Source of the DNA: Rhizobiales bacterium 65-79
GTDB taxonomy: Bacteria > Pseudomonadota > Alphaproteobacteria > Rhizobiales > Rhizobiaceae
Assembly: GCA_001896885.1 (NCBI GenBank)
Contig: MKRJ01000006.1
Span: forward strand, 1 to 64,000
Direction: 5' to 3'
Length of the DNA stretch: 64,000 nt
Numbering within the stretch: the first letter of the stretch is position 1; each line of letters opens with the position of its first letter. Under the pieces are notes generated by a model that was not told the DNA's origin, searched no databases, and saw only the letters and a program-made list of their open reading frames with translations. This document shows positions 10,107 to 19,976 of this stretch, piece by piece. Position numbers and translations under genes: made by a program.

Positions 10107-10631
10107 ATGAAGAAGGTCCTTTCCACGGTCACGTTGCTTGTCGGTTCGCTCGCAACCGTTTCGGCCGCTGTCGCAGCCGACCTTCCCACCTACCGGGAAA
10201 CGACCGCCTATCGCGAGCCCGATACCGGCGGCGGCGTCCGCATCGGCTATCTCGCCTGCGACATAGGCGGCGGGGTCGGCTACCTGCTCGGTTCGGCCAA
10301 GGCGGTGGACTGCGTCTTCCACTCCAGCCGCGGCGGGCACGAGCGCTATACCGGCACGATCCGCAAGCTCGGCGTGGATGTCGGCTTCACGACGCGGGGC
10401 CGGCTCGTCTGGGCGGTGTTCGCGCCGACGGCGGGCTACCACGCCGGTTCGCTCGGCGGCATCTATGACGGCGCGACGGTCGAAGCGACGGTCGGCGCCG
10501 GCGTGGGCGCCAATGTGCTCGTCGGCGGCACCTCCGGCTCGATCCACCTGCAGACGATCAGCGTCCAGGGACAACTCGGCCTGAACGCCGCGGCGACCGG
10601 CACCTCGATGACGCTGCATCCGATCGGGTGA
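10107..10631 (+). CDS. DUF992 secreted protein
   Basis: 174 aa with a Sec signal peptide (residues 1-23, cleaving near SAAVAAD). The mature part is rich in Gly and Val and shows the DUF992 pattern: IGYLACDIGGGVGYLLGS, a paired Cys in VDCVF, and YTGTIRKLGVDVGFT. DUF992 proteins are small exported proteins of unknown function, common in rhizobia. GAAGGAG lies 8 bases upstream of the ATG. The 157-bp stretch before it (9950-10106) has no gene and should contain its promoter. Confidence 0.85.
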   Translation: MKKVLSTVTLLVGSLATVSAAVAADLPTYRETTAYREPDTGGGVRIGYLACDIGGGVGYLLGSAKAVDCVFHSSRGGHERYTGTIRKLGVDVGFTTRGRLVWAVFAPTAGYHAGSLGGIYDGATVEATVGAGVGANVLVGGTSGSIHLQTISVQGQLGLNAAATGTSMTLHPIG

Positions 10632-10791
10632 GGCCGGCCTCCATGCGGCGGTCAGTCACGGACGGGCCAGCCGCGATGTTCGAAAAGCACCGCGGCCGTG
10701 CTATGATTCGGCCGCGGCGCGCGGTTTGTCATTCGTTAATCATGGCCCGCCAGTGTCGGGATTCCCTGCGGACAGGCAGAGGAGACGGGTT

Positions 10792-11802
10792 ATGCCTTCC
10801 TTGACCATGCCGGTATGCCGTCTGGCGGCCACGCTCGCGTGCGCCGCCGCGATCGTTTCCACGCAGCCGGCCGCGGCGGGCGACCCGCTGGCGAAAATCG
10901 CTTTCGGCGCGGAGAAGCTGCCTGCGGCGGGGCCGGCGCAGTCCATCGGCTTCTACTCGAAGGGCTGCTTCGAGGGAGGCGTCGGCCTGCCGCTCGAAGG
11001 GCCGCACTGGGAAGTGATGCGGCCCTCGCGCAACCGTCGCTGGGGCCATCCTACCCTGATCCGGGTGCTGGAAAGGCTGGCCCGGGACGGGACGAAGGTC
11101 GGCTGGAACGGCCTGCTCATCGGCGACATCTCGCAGCCGCGCGGCGGCCCGATGACGACGGGGCACGCCTCGCACCAGATCGGGCTCGACGCCGACATCT
11201 GGTTCACGCCCATGCCCGAGGGCGGCTACACGCCGCAGCAGCGCGAAACCGTCAGCGCCGTGTCGGTGCTGAAGCCGAATTCGCTCCATGTCGACGACCG
11301 GCGCTGGACACCCGCCTATGAGGGCATCCTCAAGATGGCGGCCAGCTACCCCGAGATCGAGCGCATCCTGGTCCATCCCGGCGTCAAGGAGAAGCTCTGC
11401 GATACGGTGAAGGGCGACCGGAGCTGGCTGAGGAAGATCCGTCCGTTCTGGGGGCACGACGACCATTTCCACATCCGCATCGGCTGCCAGCCCGGCTCGC
11501 CGCTCTGCAAGGAGCAGTGGCAGCCGAAAGACGAAGGCTGCGACAAGTCGCTTGCCTGGTGGTTTACCGAAGAGCCCTGGCGGCCGGCCAAGAACCCGCA
11601 GCCCAAGGCGCGCGACATCATGCGGCTTTCGGCGCTGCCCAAGGCCTGCTTGAGCGTGCTCGCCGCTCCGGCAGAGTCCGGCACGGCGCTGGCTGTCTCG
11701 GCGCCCGCGGAAGGACGCGGCACCCTGCCGGTCAACGCCTTTGCCCCGACGCCGCCGGCGGACGTCCCGCTGCCGCAGCCCCGCCCCGATCACGGCCAAT
11801 AG
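10792..11802 (+). CDS. mepA: Penicillin-insensitive murein endopeptidase
   Basis: 336 aa with a signal peptide (1-29, AAAG junction). It belongs to the LAS metallopeptidases, which cut D-Ala-meso-DAP cross-links in the periplasm. Zinc-binding residues are in GHASHQIGLDAD (His125, Asp133) and HDDHFHIRIGC. Disulfide-type Cys residues and a Pro-rich C-terminal tail follow. The start at 10792 is preferred to an upstream in-frame ATG because GAGGAG precedes it and the signal peptide begins there. The 160 bp upstream (10632-10791) contains no other gene. Confidence 0.92.
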   Translation: MPSLTMPVCRLAATLACAAAIVSTQPAAAGDPLAKIAFGAEKLPAAGPAQSIGFYSKGCFEGGVGLPLEGPHWEVMRPSRNRRWGHPTLIRVLERLARDGTKVGWNGLLIGDISQPRGGPMTTGHASHQIGLDADIWFTPMPEGGYTPQQRETVSAVSVLKPNSLHVDDRRWTPAYEGILKMAASYPEIERILVHPGVKEKLCDTVKGDRSWLRKIRPFWGHDDHFHIRIGCQPGSPLCKEQWQPKDEGCDKSLAWWFTEEPWRPAKNPQPKARDIMRLSALPKACLSVLAAPAESGTALAVSAPAEGRGTLPVNAFAPTPPADVPLPQPRPDHGQ

Positions 11803-11872
11803 CGACCGGCGGAAGGGAAATCCGCCGGCATACGCCGTCTGCACTTTCCTTGCGCTACAGGTGGTTCTATAG

Positions 11873-11908
11873 GGTTCAACCGATTTAGCGTGCGCGGGGC
11901 GTTGAACC
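11873..11908. repeat. Inverted repeat upstream of glk
   Basis: GGTTCAAC at 11873-11880 and its exact complement GTTGAACC at 11901-11908 flank a 20-bp spacer, ending about 50 bp before the glk start. A TATAGG -10-like box (11868-11873) overlaps the left arm. It could be an operator or a leader hairpin. Confidence 0.45.
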
Positions 11909-11960
11909 TTCGCCGCCGATGAACCATTACGTAGGCGCTTGCCGCGGGAACAGACCGAAT

Positions 11961-12989
11961 ATGCAGCTTACCGACAGCGACAACGGCGTCCTGAAGTTCC
12001 CGATCCTGATCGGGGACATCGGCGGAACCAATGCGCGCTTCGCGATCCTGCTCGACAGCTATGCCGAGCCCAAGGAATTCCCGACCGTCCAGACGGCCGA
12101 TTTCCCCAATATAGACGAGGCGATCCAGTCCGCGATCCTCGACCACACGTCCATCCAGCCGCGCTCGGCCGTCCTGGCGGTCGCCGGCCCGGTCGAGGGC
12201 GACGAGATCGAACTGACCAACTGTAACTGGGTCGTGCGGCCGAAGACCATGGCCTCCGCGCTCGGCCTCGAGGATATCGTCGTGCTCAACGATTTCGAGG
12301 CGCAGGCGCTGTCCGTCGTGGCGCTCGGTCCGGACCAGATGGAAAAGATCGGCAGCGGCGCCGCCGAGGAGGAGGCGAGCCGCGTCATCCTCGGGCCCGG
12401 CACCGGGCTCGGCGTCGCCGGCCTTCTCCACGCCTGCCATCGCTGGATCCCTGTTCCCGGCGAAGGCGGCCACATGGATATCGGCCCGCGCACGCCGCGC
12501 GATTTCGAGGTCTTCCCGCATCTGGAGAAGATCGAGGGACGGATTTCCGGCGAGCAGCTCCTGTGCGGACGCGGCCTCGTCAACATCTACCGCGCCATCG
12601 CCAAGGCGGACGGGAAGACGGCCACGCTCGCGACGCCGGCCGAGATCACCGCCGCGGGGCTCGACAAATCGGACGAGATCGCGGTCGAGGCGCTGTCGAT
12701 GTTCGTCACCTGTCTCGGCCGCACGGCGGGCGACCTGGCGCTCGTCTTCATGAGCCGCGGCGGCGTCTATCTCACCGGCGGCATCGCCCAGAAGATCGTG
12801 CCGGCGCTGAAATCCGGCGCCTTCCGCAGCGCCTTCGAGGACAAGGCGCCGCACTCGGAGCTGCTGCGGGCCATGCCGGTCTATGTCATCACCAATCCGC
12901 GCGGCGCCGTTTCGGGCCTCGCCGCCTATGCGCGCACGCCGGCGCGCTTCGGCGTGGCGACGCACGGGCGCCGCTGGAAATCCGCGTAG
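11961..12989 (+). CDS. glk: Glucokinase
   Basis: 342 aa from ATG 11961. Phosphorylates glucose with ATP in the cytoplasm, feeding glucose into the Entner-Doudoroff and other routes. The ATP-binding signature [17 protein letters not shown] is near the N terminus, with [39 protein letters not shown] and [10 protein letters not shown] following in the order expected for bacterial Glk. An ATG 42 bp further upstream is possible, but the start used here matches the usual N terminus better. It is alone, followed by the exporter gene after 73 bp or more. Confidence 0.93.
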   Translation: MQLTDSDNGVLKFPILIGDIGGTNARFAILLDSYAEPKEFPTVQTADFPNIDEAIQSAILDHTSIQPRSAVLAVAGPVEGDEIELTNCNWVVRPKTMASALGLEDIVVLNDFEAQALSVVALGPDQMEKIGSGAAEEEASRVILGPGTGLGVAGLLHACHRWIPVPGEGGHMDIGPRTPRDFEVFPHLEKIEGRISGEQLLCGRGLVNIYRAIAKADGKTATLATPAEITAAGLDKSDEIAVEALSMFVTCLGRTAGDLALVFMSRGGVYLTGGIAQKIVPALKSGAFRSAFEDKAPHSELLRAMPVYVITNPRGAVSGLAAYARTPARFGVATHGRRWKSA

Positions 12990-13062
12990 CCGTGGCTTTC
13001 ACGGCGGCAATTCGGCCGAAATCCCGGGGATGGGCATAGGCAACGCGCCGCGATAGCGCTAT

Positions 13063-14961
13063 TTGGGGCTCGATCGGAAAATTCGGAAGGAAGCGCACCT
13101 GGCAAAGGCTGCGAAAAGACGGAAGTATCCGCCCGCCGCCCCCGGCGAGGTCATCGCCGTGGTCCGCCGCATCCTGGCGGAGAACGGGCGCGAATATGCC
13201 GGCACGTATGTGACGACCATCATATGCCTGGTGGCCGTCGCCGCGTCGACCGGCTTCAGCGCATGGATCATGCGCGACGTCGTCGACAAGGTCTTCTACA
13301 AGCAGCAATACGAGCTGCTCGGCCTGATCTGCGGCGGCATCATGCTCGCTTTCACCATCCGCGGCGTGGCAAGCTACCTGCAGGCGGTGCTGCTCGCCAA
13401 GATCGGCAACAATCTCGTCGCCCGCTACCAGCAACGCATGTTCGACCATCTGATGCGGCTCGGCGTCAGCTATTTCACGGCGACCCGCTCCGGGCAGCTT
13501 GCGGCGCGCATCAACCAGAACGTGGCCGGCGTGCGCGATCTCCTCAGCCTGACGCTGACCTCGGTAGCGCGCGACGCGGTGTCGGTCATCGGGCTCGCCG
13601 GGGTGATGATATTCCAGGACCCCCTGCTCTCCTGCATCGCGCTCGGCATCGCGCCGCCGCTGGTCTTCGCGATCAACTACCTCATGCGCCGGCTGCGGCG
13701 GGTGACGCGGGAGGCGGTGGAGTACAATTCGCGCCTCATCGGCGCCATGCAGGAGGCGACCCAGGGCATCGCCATCGTCAAGGCCTTCACGATGGAGGAC
13801 CAGCTTTCCGCGAAGCTCGGCGTCCTGATCGAAGAGGCCGAGAAGCGCTCCAACAAGATCGCCCGCGTCTCGGAACGCATGTCGCCGATTTCCGAGGTGC
13901 TCGCCGGCTTCGCCATCGCCGGCGTGATCGGCTATGCCGGATACCGGGCCGCCTATCACGGCGTGCCGCCGGGCTCCGTCTTCGCTTTCATCACGGCGCT
14001 GCTGCTTGCCTACGATCCGGCGCGCCGGCTGGCCAAGGTGCAGGTCGGCCTCGAAAGGGCCCTCGTCAACGCCCGCATGATCTACGAGATCCTCGACATC
14101 GACCCGCACCAGCGCGACGTGGACGGCGCCAGGGACCTGGTCGTGACCCATGCCGAGGTGCGCTTCCGCGACGTGAACTTCTCCTATGCGGAGAAGATGC
14201 CGGTGCTGAGCGACGTCAGCTTCACCGCCGAAGCCGGCAAGATGACCGCGCTGGTCGGCGCCTCGGGCGCGGGCAAGTCGACGCTCGTCGCGCTGCTCGA
14301 GCGTTTCTACGATCTCGATTCGGGCACGATCGAGATCGACGGCCAGGACATCTCGAAAGTGACCAAGCGGTCGCTGCGCCGATCGCTCGGCTACGTCTCG
14401 CAGCAGCCCTACCTGTTCGAGGGCACGATCCGCGACAACATCCGCTACGGCCGGCCGGATGCCACGGACGAAGAGATCGAGGAAGCGGCCCGGCTGGCGC
14501 ATGCCGACGAATTCATCCGCCAGCAGGAGCACGGCTACGACACGCTGGTCGGCGAAAACGGTGTAACGCTCTCCGGCGGGCAGCGGCAGCGCCTCTCTAT
14601 CGCCCGCGCCATCGTGCGCGACGCGCCGATCCTCGTGCTGGACGAGGCGACGTCGGCGCTCGACAACGAATCGGAACTGCGCGTGCAGCAGGCGCTGGCC
14701 ACGGTCATGAAGGGGCGCACCACGATCGTCATCGCGCACCGGCTCTCGACGGTCATCGATGCCGACACAATCGTGGTGCTCGAGGAAGGCCGTGTCGTCG
14801 AGGAAGGCCCGCACCAGGTGCTGCTGGCGAAAGCCGACGGCGTCTATGCGCGCTTCTACCGCGGGCGTCACGACAAGGGACTGCAGCTCGTCGACGACAC
14901 GGGCGACGGCCTGAAGGCGGCGTCGCCGTCGCAGAGGAAAGTCGCCGGAGGCGCCGTATGA
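13063..14961 (+). CDS. ABC exporter, fused permease and ATPase (MsbA-like)
   Basis: About 630 aa: a six-helix transmembrane domain (about 35-320) and a C-terminal ATPase with Walker [10 protein letters not shown], signature [14 protein letters not shown], Walker B ILVLDEAT and the His-loop IAHRLST. This is the half-transporter architecture of lipid/drug exporters such as MsbA. The substrate cannot be told from sequence. No ATG fits the start. The reading frame opens just after a stop at 13054-13056 with TTG 13063; a CTG at 13099 preceded by AAGGAAG at 13087-13093 is an alternative. It overlaps dapB by 4 bp. Confidence 0.85.
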   Translation: MGLDRKIRKEAHLAKAAKRRKYPPAAPGEVIAVVRRILAENGREYAGTYVTTIICLVAVAASTGFSAWIMRDVVDKVFYKQQYELLGLICGGIMLAFTIRGVASYLQAVLLAKIGNNLVARYQQRMFDHLMRLGVSYFTATRSGQLAARINQNVAGVRDLLSLTLTSVARDAVSVIGLAGVMIFQDPLLSCIALGIAPPLVFAINYLMRRLRRVTREAVEYNSRLIGAMQEATQGIAIVKAFTMEDQLSAKLGVLIEEAEKRSNKIARVSERMSPISEVLAGFAIAGVIGYAGYRAAYHGVPPGSVFAFITALLLAYDPARRLAKVQVGLERALVNARMIYEILDIDPHQRDVDGARDLVVTHAEVRFRDVNFSYAEKMPVLSDVSFTAEAGKMTALVGASGAGKSTLVALLERFYDLDSGTIEIDGQDISKVTKRSLRRSLGYVSQQPYLFEGTIRDNIRYGRPDATDEEIEEAARLAHADEFIRQQEHGYDTLVGENGVTLSGGQRQRLSIARAIVRDAPILVLDEATSALDNESELRVQQALATVMKGRTTIVIAHRLSTVIDADTIVVLEEGRVVEEGPHQVLLAKADGVYARFYRGRHDKGLQLVDDTGDGLKAASPSQRKVAGGAV

Positions 14962-15779
14962 CGAGCGAAATGGGCCTGGTCGTCGTCGGCGCGGCCGGCC
15001 GCATGGGGCAGACGCTGATCCGCACCGTCCATTCGATGGAGGGCGTCCGCGTCGCCGCCGCGATCGAACGGGCCGGTTCGCCCCTGCTCGGGAGGGACGC
15101 GGGTGAGTTGGCGGGCGTCGGGCCGCTCGGCGTGCCGGTCACCGACGATCCCCTGCCGGCTTTCGCCAAGGCCGACGGCGTGCTCGACTTCAGCGTTCCG
15201 GCCGCGACCGTCGAATTCGCCGGCTACGCGGCTCAGGCGCGCATCGTCCACATCATCGGCACGACGGGATGCAGCGCCGAGGACGACGCGAAAATCGCGG
15301 CCGCGGCGCGCCACGCGACGATAGTGAAATCCGGCAATATGAGCCTCGGCGTCAACCTTCTGGCGGTGCTGGTTCGCGAGGCGGCGGCGGCGCTCGGCGC
15401 CGACGATTTCGACATCGAGGTGCTGGAGATGCATCACCGCAACAAGGTCGACGCGCCTTCCGGGACGGCGCTGCTGCTTGGCGAGGCGGCGGCGGCGGGC
15501 CGCGAGGTCGGACTTCGCGAGGCGAGCGTCAGGGTACGCGACGGCCACACCGGCGCGCGCCGGACGGGGACGATCGGCTTCGCCTCGCTGCGCGGAGGCT
15601 CGGTGGTCGGCGAGCACTCCGTCATCCTCGCCGGCGCCGGCGAGCGTGTCGTGCTTTCGCATCTGGCCGAGGACCGCGGCATCTTCGCGCGCGGCGCGGT
15701 GAAAGCGGCGCTTTGGGCGCGCGGACGCAAGCCGGGCCTTTATTCCATGCTCGACGTGCTCGGTCTCGCCGCGCATTGA
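14958..15779 (+). CDS. dapB: 4-hydroxy-tetrahydrodipicolinate reductase
   Basis: 273 aa. Catalyses the NAD(P)H-dependent second step of the lysine/meso-diaminopimelate branch. The N-terminal [11 protein letters not shown] binds the cofactor; [20 protein letters not shown] and the active-site block [16 protein letters not shown] (catalytic His and Lys) are all present. The ATG overlaps the stop of the ABC exporter (ATGA), with GGAGG about 7 bases upstream. gpmA follows 59 bp later in the same direction. Confidence 0.96.
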   Translation: MTSEMGLVVVGAAGRMGQTLIRTVHSMEGVRVAAAIERAGSPLLGRDAGELAGVGPLGVPVTDDPLPAFAKADGVLDFSVPAATVEFAGYAAQARIVHIIGTTGCSAEDDAKIAAAARHATIVKSGNMSLGVNLLAVLVREAAAALGADDFDIEVLEMHHRNKVDAPSGTALLLGEAAAAGREVGLREASVRVRDGHTGARRTGTIGFASLRGGSVVGEHSVILAGAGERVVLSHLAEDRGIFARGAVKAALWARGRKPGLYSMLDVLGLAAH

Positions 15780-15838
15780 TGTTCAGGCAGTCCCAGCGCA
15801 CCACCGCCCAAGCGGGTTGATTTTCAAAGGAAGAGAAA

Positions 15839-16459
15839 ATGCCTCGTACCCTCGTGCTCGTCCGTCACGGCCAGAGCGAATGGAACCTGAAGAACCTGTT
15901 CACCGGCTGGCGCGATGTCGGCCTGACGGACAAGGGCCGCGAGGAAGCGCGCGCCGCCGGCGAGAAGCTGAAGGCGCGCGGGCTGAAATTCGACATCGCC
16001 TATACCTCGGCGCTGACCCGTGCGCAGAAGACCTGCGAGATCATCCTCGACGTGCTCGGCCAGAAAGGGCTCAGGACTGTCCGCGACCAGGCGCTGAACG
16101 AACGCGACTATGGTGACCTCTCCGGCCTCAACAAGGACGACGCCCGCGCCAAATGGGGCGAGGAGCAGGTGCATGTCTGGCGCCGCTCCTACGACGTGCA
16201 GCCGCCTGGCGGCGAGAGCCTGCGCGACACCGGCGCGCGCGTCTGGCCCTATTACCTCCACGAGATGCAGCCGCATGTGCTCGGCGGCAAGACGATGCTC
16301 GTCGTCGCGCACGGCAATTCGCTGCGCGCGCTGATCATGGCGCTCGACGGCCTGTCGCCGGACGAGATCGTCAAGCTCGAACTCGCCACCGGCTTGCCCA
16401 TCGTCTATCGGCTCAACGCCGATTCCAGCGTCGCTTCCAAGGAAGTGCTGGAAGGCTGA
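15839..16459 (+). CDS. gpmA: 2,3-bisphosphoglycerate-dependent phosphoglycerate mutase
   Basis: 206 aa, the short form usual in alphaproteobacteria. Interconverts 3- and 2-phosphoglycerate in glycolysis and gluconeogenesis. The phospho-accepting histidine lies in [10 protein letters not shown] (His10), with [23 protein letters not shown] and [12 protein letters not shown] completing the active site. AAGGAAG lies 6 bases upstream of the ATG. It is followed by 160 bp without a gene, then the tRNA-Leu gene with its own promoter. Confidence 0.95.
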   Translation: MPRTLVLVRHGQSEWNLKNLFTGWRDVGLTDKGREEARAAGEKLKARGLKFDIAYTSALTRAQKTCEIILDVLGQKGLRTVRDQALNERDYGDLSGLNKDDARAKWGEEQVHVWRRSYDVQPPGGESLRDTGARVWPYYLHEMQPHVLGGKTMLVVAHGNSLRALIMALDGLSPDEIVKLELATGLPIVYRLNADSSVASKEVLEG

Positions 16460-16577
16460 ACCCGTCTCATCCGGTGGACGGTCACTCCGATCGCGGCGGT
16501 CGGAACGGCCCTCGGGCGATGACGCGACGAGTACGATGCGCGACCGGAGAAAGCTTGCCCTTCGGCGATCAAACACG

Positions 16578-16606
16578 TTGACAGGCCGTGCCGCCCCGCT
16601 TACATC
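16578..16606 (+). promoter_or_regulatory. Promoter of tRNA-Leu
   Basis: A consensus -35 box TTGACA (16578-16583) is followed after 17 bases by a weak -10 box TACATC (16601-16606). The predicted transcription start falls a few bases before the tRNA 5' end at 16620. Confidence 0.6.
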
Positions 16607-16619
16607 GGCGGCGCACCTT

Positions 16620-16704
16620 GCCCAGGTGGCGGAATTGGTAGACGCGCACGGTTCAGGTCCGTGTGCCGCGAGGCGTGGAGGTTCGAGTCCTCTCCTGGGC
16701 ACCA
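16620..16704 (+). tRNA. tRNA-Leu (anticodon CAG)
   Basis: An 85-nt class II tRNA with CCA encoded. The acceptor stem pairs GCCCAGG with CCTGGGC. The anticodon stem CACGG/CCGTG holds loop TTCAGGT, with anticodon CAG at 16654-16656. A variable arm follows, then the T-arm with GGTTCGAGTCC. It decodes CUG. It sits at the junction between conserved core genes and accessory genes and is a plausible phage/island integration target. Confidence 0.95.
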
Positions 16705-16798
16705 TCGCTCGCCAAGGTTCCTGATTCTATTAATGTTCTGGCTTCGTTCCGCAAGAGAACCCAGCTGTAAAAGGAACTGTTATAGGCGGTAGGCGGAA

Positions 16799-16930
16799 AT
16801 GGCGGGATTGCCGGAACGGCTGATGGTGCGGAGCGGCATTTATTATTGGCGCGTCTGGGTCCCGAAAGGCGGAAGATGTTCTGGGCACGGAAGGCTCCGG
16901 TCAATGGCGTTTGGCCGGCGACGCTGCCCG
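16799..16930 (+). pseudogene. Probable tyrosine-recombinase (integrase) N-terminal remnant
   Basis: Just 94 bp after tRNA-Leu, the frame from 16799 begins MAGLPERLMVRSGIYYWRVWVPK, which looks like the N terminus of phage-type integrases carrying a DUF6538-like segment. After PK the frame loses likeness, while the +1 frame continues as EDVLGTEGSGQWRLAGDAAR and then meets a stop, as if a frameshift had occurred. No catalytic domain is present. An integrase fossil beside a tRNA gene fits an old integration event, but the call rests on a short stretch. The rest of 16705-17015 holds nothing else I can identify. Confidence 0.45.
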
Positions 16931-17015
16931 CTGATGATCTTGAGCGGGGCTTCATACGTCGATCTAAATGTCGACGGGTGGAAAGCGCCCATCTTACGGA
17001 TTAGACTTCCCGGCC

Positions 17016-17732
17016 ATGCTGGAGCCACTGGGATCGGATCTGTGGTTTGCGGATGGCGGGATCGTCTCCTTCAAAGGCTTCGATTATCCGACACGCATGG
17101 TCGTCGTACGCCTTGCCGACGGAGGGCTGTGGCTATGGTCGCCCGTCGAAAGGACGGCTGCTCTTGAGGACGAGGTCCGAGCGCTGGGGCCTGTCCGGCA
17201 CATCGTCAGTCCCAACAAGCTGCACTATCTCTTTCTCGGCGAATGGCAGACCGCGTTCCCGGACGCCAGTTTGTGGGCGACGGCGGCGACTGTCGCCAAG
17301 TGCAAGGAACTCCGCTTTTCGGGGGCATTGGCGGATGATCCGCCAGCCGAATGGAAAGGGCAGATCGACCAGTTCCATTTCACCAATTCGCCTTTCATGG
17401 ACGAACTGATCTTCTTTCACCGCGCATCCCGCACCGCCATCATCGCCGACCTGTCGCAGACCTTCACCGAGGGGTTCCTGAAAAGCCACTGGCCCTGGTG
17501 GATGCGGCCGATCGCAAGGCTCTCCAAAATGGTCGAGGGATGGGGTTATCCGCCGATCGACTATCGGATCAGTTTCCGCAACCGCGCAAGCGCACGGCCC
17601 AAGATCCTGGAACTGATCGGAAAGCATCCCGAGCATGTCGTCGTGGCGCACGGTGAGATTGTCAGGACGGCGGGAGAAGCCTTTCTGCGGCGCGCCTTTT
17701 CGTGGCTGCTCCAATCCGCCGGAGACGAATGA
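17016..17732 (+). CDS. DUF4336 domain protein
   Basis: 238 aa from ATG 17016. The sequence MLEPLGSDLWFADGGIV followed by DYPTRMVVVRLADGGLWLWSPV and the middle block HIVSPNKLHYLFLGEW are typical of DUF4336, a family distantly related to the metallo-beta-lactamase fold but lacking a full HxHxDH motif; only scattered residues such as AHGEIV near the end suggest a metal site. Function is unknown. An upstream ATG at 16968 is possible but adds residues unlike the family. It converges with the aldo/keto reductase gene with a 17-bp gap. Confidence 0.75.
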   Translation: MLEPLGSDLWFADGGIVSFKGFDYPTRMVVVRLADGGLWLWSPVERTAALEDEVRALGPVRHIVSPNKLHYLFLGEWQTAFPDASLWATAATVAKCKELRFSGALADDPPAEWKGQIDQFHFTNSPFMDELIFFHRASRTAIIADLSQTFTEGFLKSHWPWWMRPIARLSKMVEGWGYPPIDYRISFRNRASARPKILELIGKHPEHVVVAHGEIVRTAGEAFLRRAFSWLLQSAGDE

Positions 17733-17749
17733 TCAGGCTTCATTCGGGC

Positions 17750-18784
17750 TTACACGGCCGGCGGATTAAGTCGGGCGAAGCCTTCCTGACGATGATAAGG
17801 GAAATAAGGATATGGCGCCGTGACGGCGCTGGCGGCATCCAACCGCTCCACTTGATCAGACGTAAGTGTCCAGCCGATTGCCCCTAAGTTCTGGCGCAAC
17901 TGCTCCTCGTTGCGGGCGCCGATGATGACGGACGACACCGTTGGACGCTCCAGCAGCCAGTTGATGGCGATCTGCGGAATCGTCCGGCCCGTTTCCTGCG
18001 CGATCTCATCAAGAGCATCGACAACACGAAACATATGCTGCTCATCGACCGGAGGGCCGAACCCCGAGGTCTCATGCAGCCGGCTAACTTCCGGCAAAGG
18101 TTGCCCGCGCCGGACTTTCCCCGTAAGCCGTCCCCACCCGAGCGGGCTCCAGGCCACGGCACCGACGTTCTGGTCAAGTCCGAGCGGCATGAGTTCCCAT
18201 TCGTAGTCTCGACCGACCAGCGAATAGTAGACCTGATGAGCCGCATAGCGGGGCCAGCCGTACTTGTCGGCGATGGCCAGCGACTTCATTATCTGCCAGC
18301 CCGCGAAGTTCGAGACGCCGACATAGCGTACCTTTCCGGCCCGGACGAGATCGTCGAGCGTCGCGAGAACTTCCTCGACACGGGTGCCGGCATCGAAGGC
18401 ATGCAACTGCAGGAGGTCGATATAATCGGTGGCGAGGCGGCGCAGGGCAGCCTCACACGCCCTGATCAGTCTGGAGCGGGAAGAACCGGAATCGTCTGGC
18501 CCATCTCCCACTGGAAGCGAGGTCTTGGTCGAGACGATCACCTTGTCGCGCCGCCCCCTGATGGCCGTCCCCAGCACCTCCTCGGAAGCTCCATTGGAGT
18601 AGACATCTGCGGTGTCGAACATTGTAACGCCCGCTTCCATGCAAATATCCACCAACCGGCGCGCTTCCCTGGCATCTGTGTTGCCCCAGGATCCAAAGAG
18701 CGGACCTTGGCCGCCGAAAGTGCCGGCCCCGAAACTCAGTGCCGACACCTTCAAGCCAGATGCTCCCAATCGTCTGTAGTCCAT
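17750..18784 (-). CDS. Aldo/keto reductase
   Basis: 344 aa, an NADPH-dependent TIM-barrel oxidoreductase. The catalytic tetrad is visible: Asp in FDTADVYSNG, Tyr in the same motif, Lys in VIVSTKTSLP and His in LLQLHAFD. The cofactor-binding end IAINWLLERPTVSSVIIGAR is intact. It resembles the Kv-beta/YghZ-type subgroup. AGGAG lies 7 bases upstream of the ATG. It is divergent from a LysR regulator across 120 bp, the usual arrangement for a LysR-controlled target. Substrate unknown. Confidence 0.9.
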   Translation of the reverse strand: MDYRRLGASGLKVSALSFGAGTFGGQGPLFGSWGNTDAREARRLVDICMEAGVTMFDTADVYSNGASEEVLGTAIRGRRDKVIVSTKTSLPVGDGPDDSGSSRSRLIRACEAALRRLATDYIDLLQLHAFDAGTRVEEVLATLDDLVRAGKVRYVGVSNFAGWQIMKSLAIADKYGWPRYAAHQVYYSLVGRDYEWELMPLGLDQNVGAVAWSPLGWGRLTGKVRRGQPLPEVSRLHETSGFGPPVDEQHMFRVVDALDEIAQETGRTIPQIAINWLLERPTVSSVIIGARNEEQLRQNLGAIGWTLTSDQVERLDAASAVTAPYPYFPYHRQEGFARLNPPAV

Positions 18785-18904
18785 ATCAAGCTCCTGCCTT
18801 GAGCGGCGCGTATGTGCCGTCGAAGAAATGATTTAGCGGCGGACGCTTGCCTAGATGGCTTCTTCTACTATCATTCATAAGGAAAACTTAGAGCTGGGAG
18901 CGCA

Positions 18905-19837
18905 ATGGACCGCCTCGCTGTCATGGCCACCTTTGTGCGTGTGGCGGAACTCGGCAGCTTGTCGGCTGCCGCCCGTGAACTCGGCCTGTCCCAACCAGCC
19001 GTAAGCCAGCAGATCACCGGGCTGGAGCGCCACCTGCGAACTCGCCTGTTTCACCGCAGCACACGGAAACTGGCGCTGACGTCAACCGGGGAAACGTACC
19101 TCGAACGGGCCAGACGGATAATGGATGAGGTGGCGGAGGTTGAAGACAACCTCGTCGGCCTCTCGGCCGAACTGAAAGGCAGCCTGCGTATCCAGGCTCC
19201 CAGCGGGCTGGGCCAAAAATACCTTGCTCCCCTGATCGTGGACTTTCATCGCCTGCACCCCGGCCTCACTGTCGAATTGGTTCTCGACGACCATGTCGCC
19301 GATCTTGTCGAAGAGGCCATGGATGTTGCGTTCCGACTTGGAACTCTCGCCCCGACAAGTCTCGTCGCGCGGAAGATCGGGTCGGTGTCGCGCATTCTCG
19401 TCGCATCGCCGGACTACATCGCAAGGGAGGGCAAGCCTGAAACCCCGGACGAGTTGGCTCGGCATCTCCATGTACGTTTCAGTTGGACACCTGCCGGTGA
19501 GCACCTGATCCTGGTCGGTCCCCAGGGAACGGTGGCGGCTGAGGTCAGGTCGACCTTCCGCGCCAACAATTCGTTCGCTCTGGTCGAGGCGCTGAGAGCG
19601 GGACTGGGCGTGGGTGGCGTGCAACTTCCCCTGGTTCACGATCTGCTCGAAAAGGGCGAACTGGTGCGGGTCATGCAAAACTACGCCTATCCACCAATGG
19701 ACCTGCATGCCGTCTATCCGTCGGGACGTTTCATTCCGCGGAAGGTGCGCACCCTTGTTGATCATATCGTCTCCGGGCTGCCGCAGGTTCCTGGCTTGGA
19801 CCTGCCGTCCCGTTCGGCAGTACCGTCGCATCGATGA
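18905..19837 (+). CDS. LysR-family transcriptional regulator
   Basis: 310 aa. N-terminal winged HTH (about 1-60: LAVMATFVRVAELGSLSAAA, LGLSQPAVSQQITGLE, LFHRSTRKLALTSTGE) and a C-terminal effector-binding domain. It belongs to the group that often regulates a divergent oxidoreductase, here the aldo/keto reductase. The 120-bp shared intergenic region (18785-18904) should contain its operator; I see no unambiguous T-N11-A box. GGGAGCG precedes the start. Confidence 0.9.
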   Translation: MDRLAVMATFVRVAELGSLSAAARELGLSQPAVSQQITGLERHLRTRLFHRSTRKLALTSTGETYLERARRIMDEVAEVEDNLVGLSAELKGSLRIQAPSGLGQKYLAPLIVDFHRLHPGLTVELVLDDHVADLVEEAMDVAFRLGTLAPTSLVARKIGSVSRILVASPDYIAREGKPETPDELARHLHVRFSWTPAGEHLILVGPQGTVAAEVRSTFRANNSFALVEALRAGLGVGGVQLPLVHDLLEKGELVRVMQNYAYPPMDLHAVYPSGRFIPRKVRTLVDHIVSGLPQVPGLDLPSRSAVPSHR

Positions 19838-19976
19838 ACCCTCAGCACCTTCGGCCGATCCTATGCAGGCCTAGGCGAACCGATGTCCGACCTCAACTAC
19901 CGGGAGGGCTCGCGATCGGGGGATTTCATTCCGTTTCACTTCACGACCGGCAGAAAATCGCTCCGCCGCGTCACCA

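Noticed and set aside
12889-14871. A 660-codon open frame antisense to the ABC exporter
   Set aside because: No protein-family resemblance; it mirrors the high third-position GC of the real gene, which has all ABC motifs.
16705-16880. A direct repeat of the tRNA-Leu 3' end as an attachment site
   Set aside because: Only CTGGGCAC recurs near 16879, too short and out of context to be an att site; no longer copy was noticed by eye.
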